Below, one piece after another: positions 52,540 through 61,463 of a stretch of DNA of 64,000 bases. Made by a program: the position numbers and the translations under genes. This DNA comes from an uncultured Flavobacteriales bacterium (GTDB lineage: Bacteria > Bacteroidota > Bacteroidia > Flavobacteriales > CAJXXR01). The notes beneath the pieces were generated by a model. That model had not been told where the DNA came from. It saw only the letters and a program-made list of their open reading frames with translations, and searched no databases. The stretch is taken from the NCBI GenBank assembly GCA_913063375.1, contig CAJXXR010000017.1, positions 1 to 64,000 on the forward strand. Direction: 5' to 3'. Numbering within the stretch: position 1 is the stretch's first letter; each line of letters starts with the position of its first letter.

Positions 52540-54306
52540 TTATGAGGTATAGAAACTTTTTATGAGGTCTCCATATTTTTTCACTATTATCCTTCTCTTC
52601 ATTTTTAAGGTTGCAGTTAACTCACCACCATCAATGCTCCAAACATCCCCTAATATCTTGAATTTTTTTACTTGCTGATAATTAGCAAATTCAGCATTAT
52701 AGCTGGTTACCTCATTCTCTATTCGTTCAATCACCTTTGGATGGTTTGCCATACTATAGGTATCCGTTACTGGGATATCATGACGCTTACACCATTCTGT
52801 AACAAAGGCAAAAGAAGGTACAATCAAAGCGGACGGAAACTTCTCTCCTTCACCCACTACCATTACCTGTTCTATGAATTTGGATTCTTTCAATTTATTT
52901 TCCAAAACTTGTGGAGCGATATATTTACCACCCGAAGTTTTAAATATCTCCTTTTTTCGGTCGGTAATTTTCAAAAATTTATCATCAACTATCTCACCTA
53001 TATCACCCGTAGCAAGCCATCCATCTAAAATTGTCTCTTTTGTTTTCTCCTCTAAATTGAAATAGCCCAACATGACATTCGGTCCTTTACACCAAATCTC
53101 TCCGTCTTCTGCAATTTTCACTTCTACTCCTTGAATCACAGGACCAACCGTACCATATTTATGTTCCCCATCTTTTGGCGTATTGGCAGAGATTACTGGA
53201 GATGTCTCTGAAAGACCATACCCTTCATAAATAGGAATCTGTGCGGCATTAAATACTCTACACAATCTAGTTTGTAAAGCGGCAGCCCCAGAAATCACAT
53301 AGGTCATTTCTCCACCAAAGGCTTCACGCCATTTGCTAAAGATTAATTTATTAGCAATTTTAAGCTGCCAATTATACCATGCCCCATTGGCCCCATTGTA
53401 TTCATGTTTCAATCCAAGGTTTAAAGCCCAGAAAAACAAAGCTTTTTTAATTCCTGTGAGGTCTGAACCCTTAGCGTAAATTTTATCATAAACCTTTTCC
53501 AATAATCTTGGAACGGTAGCCATCAAAGTTGGAGATACTTCCTTCATATTATCTGCCAAAGTATCCATACTTTCTGCATAATACACTTGCGTCCCCCTTT
53601 TCAATGTGAAATATTCTAGAACACGCTGAAAACAATGACACAGTGGTAAAAAACTTAGGGATCTATCTTGAGGACCAAATGGGAATGCATATTCTAGGGC
53701 ATCCAGTTGACACAAAATATTCCTATGAGATAACATAACACCTTTTGGGTTCCCTGTGGTCCCCGAAGTATATATTAAGGTAAATAAATCGTCTTTACTC
53801 GTTTCCACTTGCCAAGCTTTCACTTGAGACGGCTGTGGATTGGCTTTACCCAAATCGGCCAATTCTGTCCAATGAGGAACACCTTCAATTTTATCAAAAG
53901 AATAAACAGCCTCAATATTGGGGTTTGCAGCAGCGATATCTTTGATCCTATCATAAATATCCTTTGATCCTACAAAGACCACTCTAGCTCCAGAATCCTT
54001 TAAAATAAAGTCGTAATCTTCTGTGGTAATATTCGCATAGATAGGATTGTTGACCCCTGTCATTTTTGCAATCCCCATATCTACCAACATCCATTCTGGG
54101 CGGTTGGCTGATATTATACTTACACGATCTCCTTTTTTTATTCCTAAATTAATCAATCCATACGCTAAGGCATCGGTCCACTGAATAAATTCTTTAGCAG
54201 AATATTTTCTCCATTGTCCATTCTCCTTCCCAGCAACCACACAATCTGAATTTATACTCTTTATGGCTTCCTCTATCTGAAATATTCTAGTGATTTTGTC
54301 CTTCAT
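52540..54306 (-). CDS. Long-chain acyl-CoA synthetase (AMP-forming)
   Basis: 588 aa. AMP-binding enzyme with the P-loop-like YTSGTTGNPKG (~178-188), LPLCHCFQRV, YEGYGLSETSP and the hinge GDIGE...DRKKEIFKTSGGKYIAP near residues 440-465. It activates fatty acids to acyl-CoA for beta-oxidation or lipid synthesis. The PlsC-like acyltransferase lies 38 bp upstream on the same strand, so both are probably in one lipid-related transcript. FadD15-like clade suggested; chain length unknown. Confidence 0.92.
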   Translation of the reverse strand: MKDKITRIFQIEEAIKSINSDCVVAGKENGQWRKYSAKEFIQWTDALAYGLINLGIKKGDRVSIISANRPEWMLVDMGIAKMTGVNNPIYANITTEDYDFILKDSGARVVFVGSKDIYDRIKDIAAANPNIEAVYSFDKIEGVPHWTELADLGKANPQPSQVKAWQVETSKDDLFTLIYTSGTTGNPKGVMLSHRNILCQLDALEYAFPFGPQDRSLSFLPLCHCFQRVLEYFTLKRGTQVYYAESMDTLADNMKEVSPTLMATVPRLLEKVYDKIYAKGSDLTGIKKALFFWALNLGLKHEYNGANGAWYNWQLKIANKLIFSKWREAFGGEMTYVISGAAALQTRLCRVFNAAQIPIYEGYGLSETSPVISANTPKDGEHKYGTVGPVIQGVEVKIAEDGEIWCKGPNVMLGYFNLEEKTKETILDGWLATGDIGEIVDDKFLKITDRKKEIFKTSGGKYIAPQVLENKLKESKFIEQVMVVGEGEKFPSALIVPSFAFVTEWCKRHDIPVTDTYSMANHPKVIERIENEVTSYNAEFANYQQVKKFKILGDVWSIDGGELTATLKMKRRIIVKKYGDLIKSFYTS

Positions 54307-54344
54307 TTTGCGTTTGTATTAATTAAATCTCAAGATATAAAATT

Positions 54345-54911
54345 TTAGAAAATTTTCTGGTTGTAATTTTCTTTAAACTTTGCTCTACCGTATTTTATAT
54401 AAAAAGCTTCTATTTCTGCCATATCTGCTTTGATGTCCCCTGTTGGATGGAACACCTTTGTAACAGCTGCCACTTTTTCATCGTAATTAATATAACAAAG
54501 TACAATAGGTACACCAGCATCTACAGCAATTCTATAGAATCCAGTTTTCCATTTCCTAACACGAGATCTGGTTCCTTCTGGTGTAATCAAAAGGTACATC
54601 TTCTCCTTTCCATGCATCAATAAATCTACAGATTGCTTGATTACATTTCCTACCCCTTTGGATTTTCTATCCACAGCAACACCACCTAATGGTTTGGTAA
54701 GAAGACTAAAAGGAAATTTCAGCCAGAACTTTTTAATCAATACTTTGTAAGGATATCCCAATCCCCAAAAAACGCCAATAGCCAATATGAAATCCATATT
54801 ACTGGTATGGGGAGCAGCAATCATTACAGCTTTATCAATACCTTCTGGTCTTTGTCCTACGAACTTCCAACCTAGCATCTTCATTAAAGCTCTTCCTAAA
54901 AATCTTTTCAT
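54345..54911 (-). CDS. 1-acyl-glycerol-3-phosphate acyltransferase-like protein (PlsC family)
   Basis: 188 aa. HxxxxD motif (H35, D40 in APHTSNMDF), an ITPEGTRSR motif (block III) and a KTGFYRIAVDAGVPIV segment (block IV). PlsC-type enzymes transfer an acyl chain in phospholipid synthesis. It is shorter than typical PlsC (~240 aa), matching the small family found in Bacteroidota. It lies 38 bp before the acyl-CoA synthetase gene and 46 bp after the helicase gene. The substrate may be another lyso-lipid. Confidence 0.82.
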   Translation of the reverse strand: MKRFLGRALMKMLGWKFVGQRPEGIDKAVMIAAPHTSNMDFILAIGVFWGLGYPYKVLIKKFWLKFPFSLLTKPLGGVAVDRKSKGVGNVIKQSVDLLMHGKEKMYLLITPEGTRSRVRKWKTGFYRIAVDAGVPIVLCYINYDEKVAAVTKVFHPTGDIKADMAEIEAFYIKYGRAKFKENYNQKIF

Positions 54912-54957
54912 TGTTCATCTTTTTTTGACAAAATCGTCTCTTATGCACTAAGCTATT

Positions 54958-56382
54958 CTATTTGTTATCAAAATAACTGTCCTTAAAACCTATCAAGTGT
55001 AACTTTTCTGAAGCTCGAGTAAAGGCGGTATATAACCATTTATAATACGATAAATCCATATACTCTGCCGTATAGGCTGCCTGTTCAACAAATACTTCTT
55101 TCCATTGCCCACCTTGTGCTTTATGCCCTGTTAAGGCGTAGGCAAATTTAACCTGTAAGGCGTTATAATAAGGGTCTACTTTAACTTTTTCTACTTTTTT
55201 CTTAAAGCTTCTTAGATCATATTCTGCAATGATCCGCTCAAAAAGTAGTTTATAGTTTTCGTAGGTAAATCCTGGGCCATCTGTAGTCAAGGTATCCAAT
55301 AATACCTTCACCTCAATTGGATCCATATCTGGATAATCTATTAACTGCAATTTAACATCTGCAAATTGAAATCCATACGCCTCATGGATATTATTTACAT
55401 TTTCAACTGTTACTATATCACCATTGGCCAAAAATCCTGCCTCTGATTCTGGCTTTAACCAAAAGTAATTGTTTTTTACAATCATCAATTGATCCTTTTT
55501 TGAAAGTACAGTATCCCTTCCAAAAAAATGCGTTCTGATACGTTGGTTATATAGGTTGGCCCTTTTATTGGATCTGCAAAGTATCACGGTTTGATCTACT
55601 CCTTGATTTTCATAGGACTGCTGTATGGCATATTCTAGTTCATTACCATCAAAATAGGGTATAAAATCATCAAAGCGTTCCTGTTCAAAATTGGGTTCTC
55701 CAAAAGTTCCTTCATCAATATTCATCCTTAAGGAAGTAGCATTGTATAGAATTCCAGAATTTTGAGCCTGACGTTGAACATGGTTCATTTCAAATTCCTG
55801 CACATCCAAAAAATAGGTTTGTCTTACATAGGTTGCATCCAATGCAGGACTAGCATCCAATCCCACTGGAGGCAACTGTGCTGGATCCCCTACTAAAATC
55901 AATTTACAGTTCTCCCCTTTCAATAAATAAGTTACCAAGTCTTCCAATACATGGTTTCCTGAAAATCCAGAACTTTCAATCGTTTTATCATGAATCATGG
56001 AAGCCTCATCAACTATATAGATGGTACCTTTCCCTTTATTCGGTTTTAATTTAAAATGGGTAGTCCCATTTTTATCTACCGAAGGAGCATAGATTATCTT
56101 GTGTATAGTAAATGCACTCTTACGGGTTTTTTGCTGCATAACTTTAGCGGCTCTCCCTGTAGGTGCCATTAAAATTGTTTTGCGCTTCATTTTTTTCAGA
56201 GCCCTTGTTAGCGCACCAAGCATGGTGGTTTTCCCTGTCCCTGCATATCCTCTTAAAATAAAAACTTCATCTTTATTATCCGAATGAATAAAATGGGACA
56301 GTTTTTGCATAAGCTCGGATTGTTCCAGAGTAGGCTCAAATGGAAACTCTTTTCCTATATGTTCTTTAATAGTGTCGGACAA
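54958..56382 (-). CDS. RecD-like ATP-dependent DNA helicase (SF1B)
   Basis: 474 aa. Walker A GYAGTGKTT (45-53), motif Ia TILMAPTGRAAKVM, motif II YIVDEASM, motif III LILVGDPAQLPPVG, and a UvrD_C_2-type C-terminus with YALTGHKAQGGQW and LYTAFTRAS. It resembles RecD2/Dda-like helicases that act without RecBC. A 5'-3' helicase in DNA repair or replication restart is plausible. First gene of the acyltransferase-synthetase unit on the minus strand, with no close functional link. Confidence 0.88.
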   Translation of the reverse strand: MSDTIKEHIGKEFPFEPTLEQSELMQKLSHFIHSDNKDEVFILRGYAGTGKTTMLGALTRALKKMKRKTILMAPTGRAAKVMQQKTRKSAFTIHKIIYAPSVDKNGTTHFKLKPNKGKGTIYIVDEASMIHDKTIESSGFSGNHVLEDLVTYLLKGENCKLILVGDPAQLPPVGLDASPALDATYVRQTYFLDVQEFEMNHVQRQAQNSGILYNATSLRMNIDEGTFGEPNFEQERFDDFIPYFDGNELEYAIQQSYENQGVDQTVILCRSNKRANLYNQRIRTHFFGRDTVLSKKDQLMIVKNNYFWLKPESEAGFLANGDIVTVENVNNIHEAYGFQFADVKLQLIDYPDMDPIEVKVLLDTLTTDGPGFTYENYKLLFERIIAEYDLRSFKKKVEKVKVDPYYNALQVKFAYALTGHKAQGGQWKEVFVEQAAYTAEYMDLSYYKWLYTAFTRASEKLHLIGFKDSYFDNK

Positions 56383-56419
56383 AAGATAATTGTATTAATT
56401 AAAAGCCGCAATATGGCAA

Positions 56420-56633
56420 ATTCTGTAAAAAGAAATTGGTATTTGAAGGAATTCCTTGTGGAAAATAGCCAAGAAATAGATACCATTTCTAAAGCTACAA
56501 AATAGAACAGGATAATTGGAATCACAGGAGATTTTTCTCAAGGCATTCTGAACATCTTTTTCACTGGTTGTAGTTCAGATATTAGTAAAAAGTAACCTGC
56601 ACATATACCAGTAGGGTATAATGTGCGTTTTTT
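56420..56633 (+). ncRNA. Candidate structured non-coding RNA of unknown family
   Basis: Signs: a perfect palindrome AAGGAATTCCTT (56446-56457) inside a longer TGGTAT / ATACCA (~56437-56442 and ~56479-56484) closing stem; TCTGAAC (56547-56553) and GTTCAGA (56573-56579), a perfect 7-bp stem; then a terminator hairpin with a T6 tail (56599-56633). The terminator cannot serve any plus-strand gene upstream, because the nearest upstream gene runs the other way. 6S RNA, tmRNA, SRP RNA and RNase P signatures were not found. The 5' end is a guess. Confidence 0.5.
56599..56633 (+). terminator. Orphan Rho-independent terminator
   Basis: GCACAT-ATACC (56599-56609) pairs with GGTAT-A-ATGTGC (56615-56626), with one bulge, followed by G and six T. 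No plus-strand protein gene ends upstream within 13 kb except genes separated by minus-strand genes. Confidence 0.8.
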
Positions 56634-56658
56634 AGATAGCGATTTATTCGTAGAAAAA

Positions 56659-56689
56659 TTGTAAAGTATCGCTAATACTATTAAATTTG
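56659..56689 (+). promoter_or_regulatory. Bacteroidota promoter of the 56727 gene
   Basis: TTG (56659-56661), 20 nt, TAAATTTG (56682-56689). The spacing and both boxes are typical; the ATG is at 56727, giving a leader of about 33 nt. Confidence 0.85.
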
Positions 56690-56726
56690 GCGATATTGCA
56701 AAAAGAAAAACAAAAAATTAGCAAAC

Positions 56727-57314
56727 ATGAAATACGTTATTCGTCTAGTTCTCGCAGTAGTTATAGGCTTTTTAGGCTACGCCTTATATGATTCGATAAT
56801 GGAACCTGTTCGGTTTAAAAGAGTCAAAAAGGTACGTTACGCTGCGGTAATTGAAAGAATGGATGATATCAGAAAATCGCAAATGGCCTTTAAAGAGGTT
56901 AACCATAGATTTTCAAATAATTTTGATGAGTTGATTCCATTTTTGGACACTGCTCAGTTCACCATTACCCAAAGAAGAGATACTACCGTAATAAAGTACG
57001 TTAAGGAATATAGGGAGAACCAAGCATTTGAGATGACCTTAATTGATACACTTGGATATGCAAGTATCAAGGATTCTTTATTTGTACCTTCTTATGATTT
57101 AAGCCAATTAAAATACATTCCAAAAACGGAAAATGAAGTATTTGGTTTAAAAACTTCTAGCCTTAAAAAAACAGGAACTACTATTCAGGTAATGGAAGTT
57201 ACTGCTAAAAGAGAAGTAGTTTTACACGGTCAAAACCAACGTTTAATTGAGAATACTACCAAGGACCTTATTTTAGGATCACTTACAGAAGCTCATTTAA
57301 ATGGTAACTGGTAA
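56727..57314 (+). CDS. Membrane-anchored conserved protein of unknown function
   Basis: 195 aa. One N-terminal membrane segment (MKYVIRLVLAVVIGFLGYALYDSIMEPVRF) anchors a soluble domain with YAAVIERMDDIRKSQMAFKEVNHRFSNNFDELIPFLDTAQFTI, where a helix is followed by a short beta-rich domain; this looks like the prepilin/pseudopilin style seen in G-type signal proteins, but no cleavable pilin motif is present. It overlaps the DUF3822 gene by 14 bp. The gene precedes rsmD and coaD here, as often in this phylum. Confidence 0.75.
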   Translation: MKYVIRLVLAVVIGFLGYALYDSIMEPVRFKRVKKVRYAAVIERMDDIRKSQMAFKEVNHRFSNNFDELIPFLDTAQFTITQRRDTTVIKYVKEYRENQAFEMTLIDTLGYASIKDSLFVPSYDLSQLKYIPKTENEVFGLKTSSLKKTGTTIQVMEVTAKREVVLHGQNQRLIENTTKDLILGSLTEAHLNGNW

Positions 57315-58137
57315 TAATTTACAAGTTCGCTTTTTTGAAAAGCGAACTATATTTAACAAGGCCAATCTTGGTGCTTGTGAACTGTCCATCCAGCTTATGC
57401 CGGATGGATTTTCTTTTTTGATACAGCATCCTGAGCAACAAAAGATTCTTGCCTTTGGGAGTTTTAAAAAAACCGAAGCTAGTGACGATTTATTGGAACT
57501 ATTGAAGGATTTTTGGACCAAGGAGCCCATATTAAATAGAAAGTACAAAAAGGTGCAATTCATTTTCAACAGCCTACATTCTATATGGACTCCAAAGGAA
57601 TTATTTGAGCACGATACGGTTGAAAAATTATTTGACTTTAATATTGAAAAAGAAGAACACCAGGTCATTCGATCCAGTTATTTCCCTGAACAGGAAGCTT
57701 ATTTGAGTTACAGTATTGACAGCGGAATTCACGATTTTGTGCAGAACAATTTCCCTGAGGCGCTTCAACTTCATGTTACTGAACTTCTGTTCCCTATTGC
57801 CTATGAGGAAAAGCACAGTGAACCAAAAGCCTTCATTTATGCGAATGGTGCATTTATGGATCTCTGGTTGATGAATGGAAAAAAGCTTATCTTTCATAAA
57901 AGTTTTGCTGTGACGAATGATGAAGAAAGGGCTTATTATACTTTCTTCAGTTTAAAACAACTAGATTTTTCACTTCAGAAGATGCCCCTATATTTGATAG
58001 GAGACTTTTCCGAGACATGTATGGAATACTTTGAGAAATATGTGCGTCATATTTCAGTATTATCACAAAGTAAATTCTCGTCGAAGGAATTGAAAAAGGT
58101 ACCTGAAGCTGAATTTTATCCATTATTGAAAAGTTAG
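57301..58137 (+). CDS. DUF3822 family protein
   Basis: 278 aa. The pattern LGACELSIQLMPDGFSFLIQHPEQQKILAFGSF and later VTELLFPIAYEEKHSEPKAFIYANGAFMDLWLMNGKKLIFHKSFAVTNDEERAYYTF has an actin/ASKHA-like feel and matches DUF3822. Members lie next to rsmD and coaD in Bacteroidota. Function unknown. It overlaps the upstream gene by 14 bp and is 4 bp before rsmD. Confidence 0.82.
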   Translation: MVTGNNLQVRFFEKRTIFNKANLGACELSIQLMPDGFSFLIQHPEQQKILAFGSFKKTEASDDLLELLKDFWTKEPILNRKYKKVQFIFNSLHSIWTPKELFEHDTVEKLFDFNIEKEEHQVIRSSYFPEQEAYLSYSIDSGIHDFVQNNFPEALQLHVTELLFPIAYEEKHSEPKAFIYANGAFMDLWLMNGKKLIFHKSFAVTNDEERAYYTFFSLKQLDFSLQKMPLYLIGDFSETCMEYFEKYVRHISVLSQSKFSSKELKKVPEAEFYPLLKS

Positions 58138-58141
58138 CATC

Positions 58142-58678
58142 TTGAGAATAATTAGCGGAACACATAAGAGTATAAGAATTACAGCTCCGAATAATTTACC
58201 GGTAAGGCCTACTACAGATTTTGCCAAGGAGAGTATATTCAACATATTGAATAATGACTATTATTTTGACGAGATCAAAGTTTTGGATTTATTCTCGGGC
58301 ATTGGAAGTATCAGTCTTGAATTTGCTTCCCGTGAATGTCCTGATATCACCTCTGTAGACAATCATTCAGGTTGTATACAATTTTTGGAGCAAAAGGCTA
58401 AGGAATTGAAAATGGAGAATGCTATTTCTGTTAGAAATTCAGACGTATTTGATTTTATCGAAAGATCGAATGAAAAATACGATGTGATTTTTTGTGACCC
58501 TCCCTTTGCAATGGATTCTATTGAAAACCTTCCTCTAAAGATTATGGAAAAAGATCTACTGAAAGAAGATGGTATTTTAATTGTAGAACATGGCCCAAAG
58601 ACAGATTTACAAGCTTTCCCTTATTTCGAAAGGGTAAGAAAGTATGGTAATATTCGTTTCTCCATTTTTAAAAAATAG
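58142..58678 (+). CDS. rsmD: 16S rRNA (guanine(966)-N2)-methyltransferase
   Basis: 178 aa with a TTG start at 58142, chosen because RsmD proteins begin RIISGxxKS/G and the frame cannot be extended upstream without entering the stop of DUF3822. SAM motif LDLFSGIGSISLEF and the catalytic DPPF (in FCDPPFAMD). It methylates G966 of 16S rRNA. It is 5 bp before coaD, a pairing frequent in bacteria. Confidence 0.92.
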   Translation: MRIISGTHKSIRITAPNNLPVRPTTDFAKESIFNILNNDYYFDEIKVLDLFSGIGSISLEFASRECPDITSVDNHSGCIQFLEQKAKELKMENAISVRNSDVFDFIERSNEKYDVIFCDPPFAMDSIENLPLKIMEKDLLKEDGILIVEHGPKTDLQAFPYFERVRKYGNIRFSIFKK

Positions 58679-58683
58679 GTCAG

Positions 58684-59139
58684 ATGAAAATAGGTATATT
58701 CCCAGGATCCTTTGATCCTATCACCAAAGGTCATGAAGATATCATTCGTAGAATGATTCCTTTATTTGACAAGATATATGTTGCCATTGGAAACAATGGG
58801 ACCAAGAAATATATGTTCGATCTAGAAAAAAGGATGAAATGGATAGAAGATACCTTTTCAGATTCACCTAGCATAGAAGTGAGCACCTATGAAGGGTTGA
58901 CAGTAGATTTCTGTAGAGAAATCAATGCAAAATTCATCATTCGAGGATTGAGAAACTCCAATGATTTTGAATATGAAAAAAGCATAGCCCAAATGAATCA
59001 GATGATGTATCCAGATCTAGAAACAGTATTAGTGTATACTAGACCTGAATATGCATCTATTTCCTCAACAATAATTCGAGATATTATTAAGAATTTTGGT
59101 GATACCACTCCATTTCTTCCTTCAGGAGTTCAGCTATAG
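58684..59139 (+). CDS. coaD: Phosphopantetheine adenylyltransferase
   Basis: 151 aa. The nucleotidyltransferase motif GSFDPITKGHEDII (9-22), RGLRNSNDFEYE and SSTIIRD near the C-terminus fit CoaD. It makes dephospho-CoA from phosphopantetheine and ATP. Slightly shorter than the E. coli enzyme (159 aa); the last 17 codons overlap the end of the convergent NUDIX gene on the opposite strand. Confidence 0.95.
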   Translation: MKIGIFPGSFDPITKGHEDIIRRMIPLFDKIYVAIGNNGTKKYMFDLEKRMKWIEDTFSDSPSIEVSTYEGLTVDFCREINAKFIIRGLRNSNDFEYEKSIAQMNQMMYPDLETVLVYTRPEYASISSTIIRDIIKNFGDTTPFLPSGVQL

Positions 59140-59698
59140 AAGCATAAGTATTTTCCAAAACCATAGAAAGGTCTGATGGATGAATCCATTGGGCCTTTGT
59201 AATATCCTCTTCGGCCTGAGGTATCAATTCCCCTTTATGACTTGTATACATTCTAAACCAGTATGTACGCTTTAATGAAGCTACGCCCTTATATGGATAC
59301 GTATGGTAGGTTGAAATCAATTCTTGACCTAAGGTAATATCCTCAACTCCACACTCCTCCATTACTTCACGTACTGCACAAGTAGGAATATCCTCACCTT
59401 CCTCCAATTTTCCTTTTGGAAGGTCCCATTTACCCAATCTTTCAATAATTAATATTTTCCCTTCCTCGTTATAAACGATTCCACCTGCAGCAATGATAAA
59501 ATCATGTTTCGCTATGATTTCATTCCAAACTACTTCTGATTCATTGGAATAGACCGTGCCTTCTTCCTTCACACCACGCTCCAAATCGTTCAATAATTTG
59601 AAGATTTTTCCCCTCTCCCAGTTTCCTTCAAAACTTTTTGGTGATTGAATGATGTTTAATGCTTTGTTGTTAATAAAAACTTTATAAATTTGCCCCAT
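59087..59698 (-). CDS. NUDIX hydrolase
   Basis: 203 aa. The NUDIX box is complete in GKLEEGEDIPTCAVREVMEECGVE (G-x5-E-x7-REVxEExG). A ~60-residue N-terminal extension (MGQIYKVFINNKALNIIQ) precedes it. Members cleave nucleoside diphosphates linked to other groups; the substrate is unknown. It overlaps coaD by 53 bp at the 3' end and its start codon overlaps that of pyrE on the other strand. Confidence 0.9.
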   Translation of the reverse strand: MGQIYKVFINNKALNIIQSPKSFEGNWERGKIFKLLNDLERGVKEEGTVYSNESEVVWNEIIAKHDFIIAAGGIVYNEEGKILIIERLGKWDLPKGKLEEGEDIPTCAVREVMEECGVEDITLGQELISTYHTYPYKGVASLKRTYWFRMYTSHKGELIPQAEEDITKAQWIHPSDLSMVLENTYASIAELLKEEMEWYHQNS

Positions 59699-60338
59699 GA
59701 TTATAAATAATGATACTGCGCAGAAAACTGCAGAATTCTTATTGCAAATAAAGGCAATAAAATTACAACCCTCAAACCCTTTTACTTGGTCGAGTGGATG
59801 GAAGTCTCCTATTTATTGCGATAATAGGATTATTCTTTCGCATCACGGAACGAGGACTTTTATTAGAGAGCACCTAGCTGAACAAATTTTAGAGAAGTTT
59901 GGAAAGCCTGATGTAATCGCTGGTGTTGCCACCGGAGGTATTGCTCATGGTGTACTAGTAGCACAATATTTAGGTTTACCTTTTGTATATGTTCGTCCAG
60001 AGGCAAAAAAGCATGGTCGTCAGAATCAAATTGAAGGATACTTAGAGAAAGGACAACGTGTTGTTATTCTTGAGGATCTTATCAGTACTGGTAAAAGTAG
60101 TCTAAAAGCTTACGAAGCATTGATTGAATTTGGTGCAGAAGTAAGAGGTATGGCCGCTATTTTCTCGTATGGATTTGACATTGCGAAAGAAAATTTCGAA
60201 AAGGAAGGCTGTGAATTCTTCACTTTAGGTGATTATGATAGTTTAATCACTGAGGCTTCTAAAACTGGATTTATTTCTGATGATGAAATTGAGCAGTTGA
60301 GAGAATGGAGAGTTAATCCTGAATCTTGGGGTAAATAA
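59697..60338 (+). CDS. pyrE: Orotate phosphoribosyltransferase
   Basis: 213 aa. The PRPP-binding motif VVILEDLISTGKSS and the family-typical KAIKLQPSNPFTWSSGWKSPIYCDNR start are present, together with GVATGGIAHG. It converts orotate plus PRPP to OMP. The ATG (59697-59699) overlaps the start codon of the minus-strand NUDIX gene (CATG), so its promoter must lie within that gene. Confidence 0.96.
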   Translation: MIINNDTAQKTAEFLLQIKAIKLQPSNPFTWSSGWKSPIYCDNRIILSHHGTRTFIREHLAEQILEKFGKPDVIAGVATGGIAHGVLVAQYLGLPFVYVRPEAKKHGRQNQIEGYLEKGQRVVILEDLISTGKSSLKAYEALIEFGAEVRGMAAIFSYGFDIAKENFEKEGCEFFTLGDYDSLITEASKTGFISDDEIEQLREWRVNPESWGK

Positions 60339-60349
60339 ATAGGACACAG

Positions 60350-60742
60350 ATGCTTAATCTAAAGACACAAGCGGTTTTACTACAATTAAGTAAGGAACAA
60401 TTGAATACCTTATTGCTAAATACGGCAACCTTTGGTACTATTCTCCCTACTGAGGCTAAAAACTTTCAGCATTCTGAGGAAGGTATACAATTTACCCTTG
60501 CTAGTATGCCTGAAATTCGCTTAAAGAAAAGTAGTGAAAGTGAATTTGTTAGCTATGAGGCTACTGGAGGAAAAATGCCATTCTCTATAAGCTGTAAAGC
60601 GAATACCTTGTCTGCAGATACTTGTGAAGCACTGTTTGAATTCTCTGGGGATTTCAACCCTATGATGGCGATGATGGCCAAAAAACCACTACAAAAATTC
60701 ATTGATACTTTGGCTTCTAATCTTAGTCGTCTAGAAAAGTAA
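60350..60742 (+). CDS. SRPBCC-like conserved protein
   Basis: 130 aa, 11 bp after pyrE. The pattern of short beta-strands and a long C-terminal helix (FNPMMAMMAKKPLQKFIDTLASNLSRLEK) resembles small START/SRPBCC ligand-binding proteins that follow pyrE in this phylum. No catalytic residues seen. The end overlaps the birA end on the opposite strand by 20 bp. Confidence 0.65.
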   Translation: MLNLKTQAVLLQLSKEQLNTLLLNTATFGTILPTEAKNFQHSEEGIQFTLASMPEIRLKKSSESEFVSYEATGGKMPFSISCKANTLSADTCEALFEFSGDFNPMMAMMAKKPLQKFIDTLASNLSRLEK

Positions 60743-61463
60743 TTTCTTTGAGCGCATAGCATTGTCTTTCGCCATTTTCCTTTTCAAGTATCAATCTACC
60801 TATAGAATCGATTCCATGTATTTTCGCAAGGAATCGATTTTTTTTTGGCTCTTGGAACCAATGAAGACCATTTACGTGGTATAATTGCTCCAAATAGCTC
60901 TCCTGGTAAATAGTACTATTCTGTAATATATTCTTTGATTTGAATAATAAATCTGAGCTGAGCTTCTGTAGAAGCATGGCTCTATCAATTGTACTATTTA
61001 AAATACTTGCCATGGAACATACTTTCCTATCAATAGGACTAAAATCTAATTGATTTACATTCAAACCTATTCCTATAATACTGGAGTCTATCTCCGTGCC
61101 TAACAAACTATTTTCTACAAGAATACCTGCAATTTTTGCATCCCCACAATAAATATCATTTGGCCATTTTACGGTTAAGTCCTTAATCCCATAGGATTCC
61201 AAGATATAAATTAGACTTAAAGAAATCATCTGTTGAAAAAGAAACTGTTTCTCGATAGGGAATTTTTGCCATTGGATATAAATAGAAAAAGTTAGGTTCT
61301 CCCCTTTTCTACTGAGCCACTGCGTCCCCATCTGACCTCTTCCTGCCGTTTGTTTTTCTGCCCAAACAACAAAACCATTGGGCAGTTCTTTTTTCCTATT
61401 CAATTCAGCAAGGAGTACATTGGTGGATTCCACCTGATCTAAATGTAAAATTTGTGGTTTCAA
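60723..61463 (-). CDS. birA: Biotin-[acetyl-CoA-carboxylase] ligase
   Basis: 246 aa. The biotin-binding GRGQMGTQW, VKWPNDIYCGDAKIAGILVEN and IIGIGLNVN segments of BPL are all in place. The protein lacks the N-terminal DNA-binding domain of E. coli BirA, so it is the monofunctional ligase and does not repress biotin genes. Ends convergent to the SRPBCC-like gene with a 20-bp overlap. Confidence 0.93.
   Translation of the reverse strand: MKPQILHLDQVESTNVLLAELNRKKELPNGFVVWAEKQTAGRGQMGTQWLSRKGENLTFSIYIQWQKFPIEKQFLFQQMISLSLIYILESYGIKDLTVKWPNDIYCGDAKIAGILVENSLLGTEIDSSIIGIGLNVNQLDFSPIDRKVCSMASILNSTIDRAMLLQKLSSDLLFKSKNILQNSTIYQESYLEQLYHVNGLHWFQEPKKNRFLAKIHGIDSIGRLILEKENGERQCYALKEITFLDD

Larger units (their letters stand above)
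56383..56726. other. Intergenic region with a structured segment and a promoter
   Basis: 344 bp between the divergent genes at 56382 (minus) and 56727 (plus). It includes a structured stretch ended by a terminator (56420-56633) and the promoter at 56659-56689 of the next gene. No credible ORF; a 30-codon frame at 56414-56506 is noted in the rejected list. Confidence 0.6.

Noticed and set aside
56414-56506. 30-codon ORF (MANSVKRNWYLKEF...) in the intergenic region
   Set aside because: Overlaps the structured stretch with palindromes; too short, and its codons show no coding bias.
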